This document shows positions 19,206 through 27,369 of a stretch of 64,000 bases of DNA, piece by piece. Numbering within the stretch: position 1 is the stretch's first letter; every line of letters begins with the position of its first letter. The notes beneath the pieces were generated by a model. The model worked only from the letters and a program-made list of their open reading frames with translations, was not told the origin of the DNA and did not search any database. Source of the stretch: Planctomycetota bacterium (GTDB taxonomy: Bacteria > Planctomycetota > Phycisphaerae > Phycisphaerales > UBA1924). The position numbers and the translations under genes are program-made. Location: contig JAFEBO010000008.1 of NCBI GenBank assembly GCA_018242625.1, positions 124,001 to 188,000 on the forward strand, given 5' to 3'.

Positions 19206-20447
19206 ATGAGTTTTCTGCTTTGGATAAGTCTGCTGCTTCAGCCCGCCGACGCGGAGTCCGCCCCTTCAGACTGGCGGGCGGACGAGTCGCGGTTGCTAAG
19301 TGACTGGGTTGCGCTGACGAACCGGTCGGAGTTTGTAAAAGCGGGGGAGGCCTATTTCAGCCCCGATGGGATGCGCATCATCTTTCAGGCCGTGCCCGTC
19401 CCGCCCCAGGGGGTGGAACCCGACCAGCATTACTCGATGTACGTTGCCGACCTGACGCGCGATGCGCAGGGCAAGCTGACGGGGCTCTCGAACACGCGCC
19501 GAGTCAGCCCCAAGGGAAGCGCCAGCACGTGCGGCTGGTTTCATCCCAAGGACCGGAATCTCATCCTGTTCGGATGCACGATCGAGCCGCCGTTGGCGCC
19601 CAACAAGCCGGGGTTCCAGGTTGGGACGAACAAGTACGTCTGGTCTTTTCCCGAGAACATGAAGGTTGTCACGCTGGATCTGTCCACGCTCAAGCAGGGG
19701 AGCGAGCCCGCGCCCAAACCCCTGTTCGACCGGCCCGGTTACTGCGCCGAGGCGAGCTATGACCCGACCGGGCGTTTTGTGCTTTACGCCAACGTCGACC
19801 CGGCGAAGCAGGTTGGGGAAAAGCCCGACGCGGATATCTTCATTTATGACACTTCGAGCGGGACGCACATTCCGCTGGTTGTCGCGCCCGGCTACGACGG
19901 CGGGCCATTCTTTGCGCCGGGAGCGAGGCGGATCTGCTACCGCTCGGATCGTTCGGGGACGGATCTGCTGCAGCTCTACGCGGCCGATCTGAAATTTGAT
20001 TCCGGGCAGGTTCCTTCGGGAATCGAGCGGGAGTACCAGCTCACATCCAACGAGCATGTGAACTGGGGACCGTTCTGGAATCCATCCGGCGAGTTTCTGG
20101 TCTACGCGACCAGCGAGATGGGGCATCGAAACTACGAGGTGTTTGCGCTGAAAGTGGACCCCGCGCTGCTTGAAGCGGCGGCGGCGGTTGCTTCGCCCCA
20201 GGCGGGGGCTGTGCGGACCGGCGTGAACTTGGCGCCCGCGCCGACCGCGACCGTTCCGGGGCTGCCCCGCGCACGCGTGACGTTTGCTGCCGGCGCGGAC
20301 GTGCTGCCGGTTTTCAGCCCCGACGGCGGCTGGATGATCTGGACCGCGCAGCGATCCGAGCCGGCGCCGGGCGAGACCAAGCCGTCGAGCCAGGTCTGGG
20401 CGGCGCGCTGGAAGGGCGTGGACCCGTTTGCGCAAAGCGTGAAGTAG
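19206..20447 (+). CDS. Exported TolB-like beta-propeller (PD40) protein
   Basis: The 413-aa product starts with a signal peptide (M-S-F-L-L-W to about A-D-A) and contains several PD40/WD40-like blades recognisable by S-P-D-G, D-P-T-G-R-F-V-L-Y and S-P-D-G-G-W-M-I-W. This domain is found in TolB and in many planctomycete periplasmic proteins. It may bind proteins or peptides in the periplasm. No Tol-Pal genes are nearby, so a TolB role is not supported. The ATG at 19206 begins the signal peptide. Confidence 0.8.
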   Translation: MSFLLWISLLLQPADAESAPSDWRADESRLLSDWVALTNRSEFVKAGEAYFSPDGMRIIFQAVPVPPQGVEPDQHYSMYVADLTRDAQGKLTGLSNTRRVSPKGSASTCGWFHPKDRNLILFGCTIEPPLAPNKPGFQVGTNKYVWSFPENMKVVTLDLSTLKQGSEPAPKPLFDRPGYCAEASYDPTGRFVLYANVDPAKQVGEKPDADIFIYDTSSGTHIPLVVAPGYDGGPFFAPGARRICYRSDRSGTDLLQLYAADLKFDSGQVPSGIEREYQLTSNEHVNWGPFWNPSGEFLVYATSEMGHRNYEVFALKVDPALLEAAAAVASPQAGAVRTGVNLAPAPTATVPGLPRARVTFAAGADVLPVFSPDGGWMIWTAQRSEPAPGETKPSSQVWAARWKGVDPFAQSVK

Positions 20448-20485
20448 ACCGGCGCTCCGGGGCATCGGCACGGGTATCCTGCCGC

Positions 20486-21433
20486 ATGGAAAGTCGAAGT
20501 CTGCGATCGCTGGTGGGGGGGCTGATCGACTACGCCGGGCTCTTCCCGCCGGCCAAGCTCGCGATGCAACCCGCGGCGGAGGCGTATTTCCGGGCGCTCG
20601 GGGGGCCGCACGAGTGGATGCTGAGCCGGTTCGTCTGCCCCGCGACGCGGCTGGCCGAATTGAGCGCCGCGGCGTCGATGCTGATGCCGGGCACCAACGC
20701 AACGAGCGGATACCGCGAATTCGCGGCGGCGGGCGAGCCGTGGCGGATCTCGGCGCTGGTGGAAAAGCCGGAAGAGCTCGACCTGATCGACCGTTTCAAC
20801 GAACAGCACTCCCGCGAAGATCAGGGCCTCGCGAACGTGGATGTTCTGGAATTCAAAGTTGATGGCGTGGAGGCGGTGGACCGGATTCTGGACGCGATCG
20901 CGGAAGATGTTTTTCCGTTCTTCGAAGTGCCCGCGCCCGAGAAGCTGCCGGGAGGAGATGCGCGCGGCTTTGTGGCGGCGCTGGCCGGTAATTCGTGCGG
21001 CGCCAAGATCCGCACGGGCGGCATCCTCGAGTCGGCCTTCCCGGCGACGCAGTACGTGGCCGAATTCATGGTGGCGTGCAGGCAGGCGGAGGTTCCTTTT
21101 AAGGCGACCGCGGGCCTGCACCATCCGGTCCGGGGTTCCTACCCGCTGACCTATGAGAAGGGCGCGGCGAGCTGCACCATGCACGGGTTCTTGAACGTGT
21201 TTGTGGCGGGCTGCTTTGTTTTCTGCAAGGCGTTCGATGCGAAGACCGCCGAGCAGGTGCTGAATGAAAGCGATCCGAAGGCCTTCATATGTACCGACCA
21301 GGGGCTGACCTGGCGGAATCACGTGCTGGACATTACCGAGATCGCCCGGGCGCGGGAGGCGTTTGCGCTCAGCGTGGGCAGCTGCTCGTTCGATGAGCCG
21401 GTGGAAGATCTGAAGAAACTCGGGCTGCTCTAG
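20486..21433 (+). CDS. Conserved protein of unknown function next to fumarylacetoacetase
   Basis: The 315-aa product has no signal or membrane segment. It begins with I-D-Y-A-G-L-F-P-P-A, a pattern I associate with a conserved unknown family in planctomycetes and acidobacteria, and has A-K-I-R-T-G-G and K-A-T-A-G-L-H-H-P blocks that look like strands of a TIM-type barrel, with His/Lys residues that might be catalytic. No known reaction can be assigned. It is 118 bases upstream of and codirectional with fahA, so it may share a role in aromatic amino acid breakdown; this is inference. Confidence 0.7.
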   Translation: MESRSLRSLVGGLIDYAGLFPPAKLAMQPAAEAYFRALGGPHEWMLSRFVCPATRLAELSAAASMLMPGTNATSGYREFAAAGEPWRISALVEKPEELDLIDRFNEQHSREDQGLANVDVLEFKVDGVEAVDRILDAIAEDVFPFFEVPAPEKLPGGDARGFVAALAGNSCGAKIRTGGILESAFPATQYVAEFMVACRQAEVPFKATAGLHHPVRGSYPLTYEKGAASCTMHGFLNVFVAGCFVFCKAFDAKTAEQVLNESDPKAFICTDQGLTWRNHVLDITEIARAREAFALSVGSCSFDEPVEDLKKLGLL

Positions 21434-21551
21434 GGGCGGACTGACGCCGGGGCCGATGGTGGCGGTGGCCGCGGGCGGGGTTGGTTGCGATCGCTACCTT
21501 CCCTGCCCGGATTGTGGCGCTCGCGAATGATTCTCCGACGAGGAGTCCCGG

Positions 21552-22937
21552 ATGACGTTCAAGCCCGACGATACTCACAACCCCGAACTCAAATCCTGGG
21601 TCGAAACGGCCAATGACCCGGCGACCGAGTTCCCCATCCAGAACCTTCCGTTGTGCGCGTTTGAAGTGACACACGGAGAGGGCGAACAGCTGCATTCGCA
21701 CGCTCACCCCGGGGTGGCGATCGGAGACCAGATCCTGGATGTTGGTCTGCTGGTGGAGTCTGGCTGGATGGAGCGGGAGGCGCCGGAGGACCTTGTCGAG
21801 GCGCTGCAGCAGCCATATTGGTTCGGGCTGGCACATTCCCCCCGCCTGGTGCATGACCTGCGTGTTGTGCTGCAGAAGTTTCTCGCGGACGGGGCGGGAG
21901 GGGGGCAGCAGATCCGGCGGCTGCGCGACAAGGCCCTGCGCCCGCAGAGCCGGACGAGGCTGGTCGAACCACTTCCGATTTTCAATTACACCGATTTTTA
22001 CGCATCGATCCACCACGCCACGACGGTCGGGGCGATGTTCCGCCCGGACAATCCGCTCTTGCCGAACTACAAGCACGTGCCGATCGGCTATCACGGCAGA
22101 GCGTCTTCGATCGTGGTGAGCGGCTCGCCGATCACCCGGCCCAAGGGGCAGCAGTCACCGCCGGAGACCGATCCGGGTTCCGGCCCGGTCTTTGGGCCCT
22201 GCAAGCTGCTCGATTACGAGTTGGAAGTGGGGATGTACATCGCCCGGGGCAATGAGCTCGGCGAGCCGGTTCCGATCGGCCTGGCTCACGACTACATGCT
22301 GGGGCTCTGCCTCGTCAACGACTGGTCGGCACGGGATATTCAAAAGTGGGAGTATCAGCCGCTCGGCCCGTTCCTCGCGAAGAACTTCGCCACGACGATT
22401 TCCCCGTACATCGTGACAATGGATGCGCTCGCGCCGTTCCGGCGCGGCGCGATGGAGCGGCCGGCGGGAGATCCCAGGCCGCTGCCTTATCTCTGGGACG
22501 ACCAGGATCAGAAGCACGGCGGCTTTGAGATCACGCTGGAGGTTTATCTGCAGTCGGCGCAGATGGCGGAAAAGCAGATGGCGCCGGTGAGACTCAGCCG
22601 GGGCTCGTTCCGGGATATGTACTGGACGTTCGGCCAGATGCTGACGCACCACGCCAGCAACGGCTGCAATCTGCGGGCGGGCGACCTTCTCGCGAGCGGC
22701 ACGGTGAGCGGCAAGGAATCGGACAGCCGCGGCTGCCTGCTGGAGCTGACGTGGGACGGCGCGGGTGCGGACGGAAAGCCCAGGCCGCGCAGGCCGATCC
22801 AGCTGCCGACGGGCGAAACCCGCACGTTTCTTGCGGACGGTGACACGGTGGTTTTCAAAGGTATCTGCGAGCGGGAGGGGTACAGAACGATCGGCTTTGG
22901 CGAATGCCGCGGGACGATCACGGGGAGTCGTGTCTGA
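21552..22937 (+). CDS. fahA: Fumarylacetoacetase
   Basis: This enzyme hydrolyses fumarylacetoacetate to fumarate and acetoacetate, the last step of tyrosine degradation. The 461-aa product has the N-terminal SH3-like region and the C-terminal catalytic domain. Metal and active-site segments seen are F-Y-A-S-I-H-H-A (about 151-158; the His is the general base), E-L-E-V-G-M-Y and V-N-D-W-S-A-R-D-I-Q. Length is normal for FAH. The stop overlaps the start of the SMR gene in TGATG, so the genes are coupled. Other tyrosine catabolic genes (hppD, hmgA) are not in the window. Confidence 0.95.
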   Translation: MTFKPDDTHNPELKSWVETANDPATEFPIQNLPLCAFEVTHGEGEQLHSHAHPGVAIGDQILDVGLLVESGWMEREAPEDLVEALQQPYWFGLAHSPRLVHDLRVVLQKFLADGAGGGQQIRRLRDKALRPQSRTRLVEPLPIFNYTDFYASIHHATTVGAMFRPDNPLLPNYKHVPIGYHGRASSIVVSGSPITRPKGQQSPPETDPGSGPVFGPCKLLDYELEVGMYIARGNELGEPVPIGLAHDYMLGLCLVNDWSARDIQKWEYQPLGPFLAKNFATTISPYIVTMDALAPFRRGAMERPAGDPRPLPYLWDDQDQKHGGFEITLEVYLQSAQMAEKQMAPVRLSRGSFRDMYWTFGQMLTHHASNGCNLRAGDLLASGTVSGKESDSRGCLLELTWDGAGADGKPRPRRPIQLPTGETRTFLADGDTVVFKGICEREGYRTIGFGECRGTITGSRV

Positions 22938-23254
22938 TGCCCTGGTTCTATCTGCTTCTGGCGATCGTGTTTGAAGTCGGCTGGGCTCTTTCGATGAAGA
23001 AATCGGAGGGCCTTTCGAGGCCGGGCTGGGCGATCGCGTTCGGCGTCATGTATCTGTTGTCGGCGGCGTTTCTTGCGCTGGCGACAAAGAAGATGGATGT
23101 GGGGCTGGCGTATGCGCTGTGGGCGGGGAGCGGCATGGCGATCATCGCCATTTGCGGGATGGCTTTTCTGGGCGAATCCGCAAGCCTGCTGCGCATCGGT
23201 TCGCTTGCGCTCGTGCTCGCCGGAGTGGTCGGATTGAAGATGAGCGCAAGCTAA
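22937..23254 (+). CDS. Small multidrug resistance (SMR) family transporter
   Basis: The 105-aa product has four transmembrane helices and the key Glu in the first one (F-E-V-G-W-A), matching the essential Glu14 of EmrE-type proteins. W-A-I-A-F and Y-A-L-W-A-G are consistent with the family. EmrE-like and guanidinium exporter (Gdx) subtypes cannot be separated with confidence. The start overlaps the fahA stop by one base in TGATG, an unusual pairing for a drug or guanidinium pump. Confidence 0.85.
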   Translation: MPWFYLLLAIVFEVGWALSMKKSEGLSRPGWAIAFGVMYLLSAAFLALATKKMDVGLAYALWAGSGMAIIAICGMAFLGESASLLRIGSLALVLAGVVGLKMSAS

Positions 23255-23429
23255 CCTCGCGCTCGCGGTGAGCGCTTTTGCCGGACTCAGCTATGCCAGT
23301 TGAACGGGCGGAGGGGCGGAGTATTTCATCCGCTGTGCCGGAATTTCCGGTGATTATCGGCGCCGGGGGGCGATTCTGGATGATGCGTTTGAGGCGGGGC
23401 GTCCGGCTGGTCGACTATGATTGATACGT

Positions 23430-24743
23430 ATGTCTCTTTCCCCGGACGCCGCGGCCGTGGTGGAACGACCGCCGCTGTGGCTCGGTCTTGATCTTCGATC
23501 GAATCGCTGGATTTTTCCGGCTGCCGGCTTTGTCGCGAGCACGATGCGCGGCGCGGCGGCGTACACGATCTCGCTGCTTGCGCTGCAGCTCGATGATGAG
23601 TTTCAATGGACCGAATCGGACACGGCGCTGCTGCTATCGCTGTACACGCTGATGTTCGCGATCTTCATGTTCGTGGGCGGGCTGTTCGTCGACTGGTTCG
23701 GTCCCCGGCGGCCGCTGATCGTGGGTTCGGCGCTTGTGGTTGCTTCTCACTTGCTGGCGAGCAGGATGTCGAGCCCCCTGGGCATCATTCTGTCGTACGG
23801 GGTTGCGCTCGGCATTGGTGTTGGCACGGTTTGTGCCGCGGCCACGGTTGCGGTTACAGCGCGGTGGTACCCGGAGCCGGCCAAGCGCGGGCCTGCGATC
23901 GGTTTCAGCATCATGGGGATCGGGATCGGGAGCATCATTGTGGCGCCGCTCTGGGCGGCGGGCAACAGCCAGTGGGGATGGCGGAACAACATGCTTGTGG
24001 CGGCCGCGATATACGCGGTCGTGCTGGCCGTGATCGCGAGCATCATGCGATTTCCGAAAGCGGATGAGGTGCCGGCGCACGACCCGGCCGAGGAAGAGGG
24101 CGGCTCGCTGGATTTGCGGGAAGCGCTGCTCACGCGTGAGCTCTGGACGCTCACCCTCATCCTGTTCCTGTCGGCGTTCGGCGGGCTGATGGTGGCCAGG
24201 AAGATGTTTGCCAACTACTCCGAGTCGATCGATGCGGGCGCGGTTGGTCTTTCGATTGCTGGGGTGGCGGTGATGCTGCAGTCGGCGTTCAACGCCGCGG
24301 GCAGGCCGGTTTGGGGCTGGATTTCGGGGCGGGTTGGCGTGCGGCTCTCGAGCGGATTCTGCGGGTTCCTGATGGTTGCGGGCCTGCTGATGCTCGCTGG
24401 AATTGACGGGGGCTCGCTGACGAACATGAACCTTGGCGGCTTCCATCTGTTCGGCGTGGCGGTTCTGGGGTTTGGGTACGGCGGGGCGGTGGCCCTGGCG
24501 GCGGTGAACAGCGCCACGATGTTCGGCACGGCGCGCATCGGCCGGGTGTACGGACTGATATTCATGATCGGCTTCGGCGGGGCGGAGCTTGTTGGCCCTG
24601 CGGTGGGCCGTTCGCTTCACGCCCGGACCGGCGATTATCACCTTTCGCTCTGGATCGCGGCGGCGCTGGCGGGGCTTGCCGGGATCATCGCGCTGCTCGC
24701 GTTCCCCAACCGCGGCTATCGGCGGCTTGAGAGCGAGTGGTAG
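23430..24743 (+). CDS. MFS transporter, OFA/oxalate-formate antiporter-like
   Basis: The 437-aa product has 12 predicted transmembrane helices with the MFS inter-helix motif at about G-L-F-V-D-W-F-G-P-R-R and a second-half counterpart W-G-W-I-S-G-R-V-G. The pattern resembles OFA-type monocarboxylate/oxalate transporters more than drug pumps, but the substrate cannot be read. I chose ATG 23430; a TTG 9 bases earlier is possible. It stands alone, convergent with the FUSC-like gene. Confidence 0.82.
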   Translation: MSLSPDAAAVVERPPLWLGLDLRSNRWIFPAAGFVASTMRGAAAYTISLLALQLDDEFQWTESDTALLLSLYTLMFAIFMFVGGLFVDWFGPRRPLIVGSALVVASHLLASRMSSPLGIILSYGVALGIGVGTVCAAATVAVTARWYPEPAKRGPAIGFSIMGIGIGSIIVAPLWAAGNSQWGWRNNMLVAAAIYAVVLAVIASIMRFPKADEVPAHDPAEEEGGSLDLREALLTRELWTLTLILFLSAFGGLMVARKMFANYSESIDAGAVGLSIAGVAVMLQSAFNAAGRPVWGWISGRVGVRLSSGFCGFLMVAGLLMLAGIDGGSLTNMNLGGFHLFGVAVLGFGYGGAVALAAVNSATMFGTARIGRVYGLIFMIGFGGAELVGPAVGRSLHARTGDYHLSLWIAAALAGLAGIIALLAFPNRGYRRLESEW

Positions 24744-24746
24744 AGG

Positions 24747-25352
24747 CTAGTCCGAGCTGTTGGTGCGCCGGACTGTGGCCGAGTGGCCGTTGGTCGGTCC
24801 TGGAACAAAGACCAGATCGTGGAAACCGAGCCGGCGAGTGATCGCTTCGGCCGCGAGCTGCACCATCGTTCCGACCGTGCAGCCGATGATCACCGTGATC
24901 GATCGTTCGATCGCGGACTGCAGGACCGACATGGATTCCATGGAGAGAACGATGACGGTCGCGATGCAGGCGATGCGCAGGCCGTCTTCCAACCGCAGGA
25001 ACTGGCAGAGAAAGACAACAGCCCCGAGGCCAAGGAGCACCTGCCAGGGGCCGATTCCGAGCACCATGCCGAGACCCAGGCCGACGATCGCTCCCACGAT
25101 ATTGGCGACAATCCGGGTCAGGGATGCGGAGAGCGACTGCTGCAGGCCCGGCTGGATCGCGATGATCGCGGAGATGATCGCCCAGGTGACCGCCATGGGG
25201 TCGGTGAAGAGGTAGCCCAGGAACAGGATGGAAGAAGCCACCGCTGCCTGCAGGGTGTATGAGGAGGCAAGGAGCAGATTGTGCTTCCACGGTCGTTGCC
25301 GTGAGAAGACCACAGAAGTCAGATCGGTTGGGGGAGGAGTATTCGGTTCCAT
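24747..25352 (-). CDS. FUSC/aromatic-acid-exporter-like membrane protein
   Basis: The 201-aa product has about five transmembrane segments arranged as in the N-terminal half of FUSC-type (fusaric acid resistance/ArAE) proteins, with W-A-I-I-S-A-I-I-A-I-Q-P as the family core. It lacks the large cytoplasmic domain of full-length AaeB, as in the short DUF939-type members. The substrate is unknown. It starts 2 bases after the stop of the GAF gene, so the two are in one minus-strand unit. Confidence 0.75.
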   Translation of the reverse strand: MEPNTPPPTDLTSVVFSRQRPWKHNLLLASSYTLQAAVASSILFLGYLFTDPMAVTWAIISAIIAIQPGLQQSLSASLTRIVANIVGAIVGLGLGMVLGIGPWQVLLGLGAVVFLCQFLRLEDGLRIACIATVIVLSMESMSVLQSAIERSITVIIGCTVGTMVQLAAEAITRRLGFHDLVFVPGPTNGHSATVRRTNSSD

Positions 25353-25354
25353 TC

Positions 25355-25861
25355 CTAGAGCCGCCGCACGAGCGGTGCATCCCCTCCGGTGAGTCCGTAC
25401 AGACGCAAAAGCGTGTGCATCGATGACGCATCGTGCTCGTCGAAAGCTCCGAGAGCAAAGCTGTCCGCGTCGAGCACGCCGAAGCATTCCCCCGTATCAG
25501 TCTGGAGAGGCACAACAAGCTCGCTCTGATCGCGCGGGTCGCAGGCCACGTACTGCGCTCCCAGCGTGCGCACGTCATCGACGACATACGAGACGGCATC
25601 GATCATCCCGCGGCCGCACAGGCCGTGCAGTCCGATGGGTGAGCAGGCGGGCTTGGGTCTGCGGTCGATGAGGATCATCTGCGAAGCGTCCTGCGGGTCG
25701 CGTTCGTAGAAGCCGATCCAGGAGATAGCTTTGCGAGTGGCGGAAGGGCTGTCGTCGCCGAAGGCCGCCCAGGCCAGATCGAGGAACGATCGCATGGCCG
25801 AGGCACGGTCCGGGGGTGGCGGCGGAGCCTTGAGGAACTTGGAATAGTCGCGGAGGGGCAT
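25355..25861 (-). CDS. GAF-domain protein resembling free methionine-(R)-sulfoxide reductase
   Basis: The 168-aa product is one GAF domain. W-I-G-F-Y near the start, P-A-C (Cys73), G-L-C-G (Cys82), V-A-C-D (Cys107) and G-V-L-D-A-D-S follow the free-methionine-sulfoxide reductase (fRMsr/MsrC) pattern, in which these three Cys do the redox chemistry. The first Cys pair is 9 apart here, versus 10 in the classic enzyme. Activity is plausible but unproven. It is cotranscribed with the FUSC-like gene and downstream of rpsR. Confidence 0.75.
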   Translation of the reverse strand: MPLRDYSKFLKAPPPPPDRASAMRSFLDLAWAAFGDDSPSATRKAISWIGFYERDPQDASQMILIDRRPKPACSPIGLHGLCGRGMIDAVSYVVDDVRTLGAQYVACDPRDQSELVVPLQTDTGECFGVLDADSFALGAFDEHDASSMHTLLRLYGLTGGDAPLVRRL

Positions 25862-25929
25862 GAACGGGACCCGGGCGAGAGGTGGATGGGGTGGGGGGTG
25901 GGGGCGGACCGAGGGGCGTCGGGGCTCGC

Positions 25930-25959
25930 AAAGAAAAACGGGCCGCAAACGCGACCCGT
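25930..25959 (-). terminator. Intrinsic terminator after rpsR
   Basis: On the minus strand a 9-base stem with one G:U pair (25951-25959 with 25938-25946) and a 4-base loop is followed by TTTTTCTTT. It lies 32 bases beyond the rpsR stop, separating rpsR from the GAF gene. Confidence 0.85.
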
Positions 25960-25990
25960 CCTGGTTGGACTCGATTTGGAAGGCCGGCTC

Positions 25991-26239
25991 TTACAGGGTC
26001 GCGCTGGTGTAAGGGAGGAGCGCCATGAAGCGGGCACGCTTGATCGCCTGGGCGAGCAGACGCTGCTCCTGGGCGGAGGTGCCGTTGCGCTTGCGGGCGA
26101 AGATCTTGCCGTTGGGGGACATGGTGCGCCGGAGGTTCTCGATGTCTTTGTAGTCGATGAAGATGTTGCCCTTGGGGGTGGTCTTGGTGATCTTGGGCTT
26201 GGGCTGGGGGCCGGCGCTGAACTTTGCGAACTTGCTCAT
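25991..26239 (-). CDS. rpsR: Ribosomal protein bS18
   Basis: The 82-aa product has the bS18 core Y-K-D-I-E-N-L-R-R, the [11 protein letters not shown] segment and the basic helix [11 protein letters not shown]. This protein binds the platform of the 30S subunit. The usual neighbours rpsF, ssb and rplI are absent; it is followed by a strong terminator, so it is a separate unit here. Some bacteria have two bS18 copies; this window cannot tell. Confidence 0.95.
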   Translation of the reverse strand: MSKFAKFSAGPQPKPKITKTTPKGNIFIDYKDIENLRRTMSPNGKIFARKRNGTSAQEQRLLAQAIKRARFMALLPYTSATL

Positions 26240-26328
26240 GGAACTCTCCGTCGTGGTCTTTGGCCCGGGGTCTCGGGAGAACGCTCCCGTCCGGGCGACA
26301 GTGCCAATTGGGCCAAGATGATAGGCGT

Positions 26329-26841
26329 TCAGGCCCTTGAAGGCGAGGGCGGGGTCGGGTTCTCCGGCCCGGTCCCGGCGGCTGTTTTGCCGGCTTTTTG
26401 ATCGAGGGCGAACAGGCCGCCCCCGAAAACCGCCACGAGGAGGGTGGGGATCAGGATGATGGCGTTTTCAAAGATTTTGCATTGGGAGAGCTTGTCGTGC
26501 GGGCAGATGAGCGAAAAGCGGCCGAAGCAGCCGCATGAGACGCTCATGTTGCGATGGAGTACCGACGCGATTGCGCAAGTGAAGACAATGAGCAGTGCGG
26601 CGAGCAGCGTGGCCGCGGCCCGCGTCCAGAGGCCGGCCATAAGCAGCAGGCCGCACAGGACCTCAATCCAGGGGATTGCGGCGGTCGCGAGTTGGACTAG
26701 GTGTTCGGGGAGAATCTTGAAGGTGTTGATCGACCCAGCGAATTTCTGGGGATCGATCAGCTTCTGCCAGGCGGCAAAGAGGAAGAGCCCGGCGATCGCG
26801 AGGCGCAGTACGAGGAGGAAGAATGCGCCGAGAGCCTTCAT
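26329..26841 (-). CDS. DoxX/MauE-like membrane protein with cysteines
   Basis: The 170-aa product has four transmembrane helices and the DoxX/MauE pattern [14 protein letters not shown]. Between helices 3 and 4 is C-G-C-F-G (Cys103 and Cys105) and two further Cys (113, 121), the MauE-type Cys motif. MauE-like proteins are linked with periplasmic disulfide or redox cofactor maturation. It overlaps the rhodanese gene by 4 bases. Confidence 0.85.
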   Translation of the reverse strand: MKALGAFFLLVLRLAIAGLFLFAAWQKLIDPQKFAGSINTFKILPEHLVQLATAAIPWIEVLCGLLLMAGLWTRAAATLLAALLIVFTCAIASVLHRNMSVSCGCFGRFSLICPHDKLSQCKIFENAIILIPTLLVAVFGGGLFALDQKAGKTAAGTGPENPTPPSPSRA

Positions 26842-27332
26842 GGCTTGCTCTTCTCCACGGGGTAGCCCTGCTTGATCCACTCGGGGAAACCGGCTTCGAA
26901 GATGTGGGTGCGTTTGTAGCCCGCGCCTTGCAGAAGCAGCGCGAGGTTTTTGGAGGCGTCGCATTCGCCGCCGCCGCAGTAGATCACGATGCGCTGGGAA
27001 GGATCGAGCGCCTGCATGGCATCGGCGCCGGCGGGGGTGCCGAAGGTTGCGGAGTTCAGGTGGAAGGCCTGGGGAATGTGGCCCGCGGCGAATTCTTCAT
27101 CAATGCGGGCATCGAGGAAGACGACGCCCTCGTCGAAGAGCTTCTTCGCCGAGGCGGCATCGATCATCAGGCCAAGTTCGGCGGGCCCCGGGGCGCCGGA
27201 GTTTTGGTGCTGGGCGGCCTCTGCGGGCGGAGCTTCGAGCGAGAGGCGGGTGGGACGCAGCCACGAATCCGCGGCGCCGACGGTTACGCCCAGGCCGATG
27301 ATCGCGAAGATGCGACAAAAAAGCTGGAACAA
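26838..27332 (-). CDS. Rhodanese-domain protein with N-terminal membrane anchor
   Basis: The 164-aa product has a hydrophobic N-terminus (about 4-22) and one rhodanese domain. The active loop I-V-I-Y-C-G-G-G-E-C-D places the catalytic Cys at 119, with a second Cys at 124. The F-L-D-A-R and G-H-I-P-x-A segments are typical of single-domain rhodaneses. It probably carries out sulfur transfer or thiol chemistry at the periplasmic face. It lies 37 bases after the DUF1573 gene and overlaps the MauE-like gene. Confidence 0.88.
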   Translation of the reverse strand: MFQLFCRIFAIIGLGVTVGAADSWLRPTRLSLEAPPAEAAQHQNSGAPGPAELGLMIDAASAKKLFDEGVVFLDARIDEEFAAGHIPQAFHLNSATFGTPAGADAMQALDPSQRIVIYCGGGECDASKNLALLLQGAGYKRTHIFEAGFPEWIKQGYPVEKSKP

Positions 27333-27369
27333 CGCTGGAGCTTCCTGCCCGCCATGCGGAGATGCGGCC

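Noticed and set aside
19206..20447. TolB of the Tol-Pal system
   Set aside because: The PD40 blades are similar, but no tolA, tolQ, tolR or pal is nearby, so the specific TolB name is not supported.
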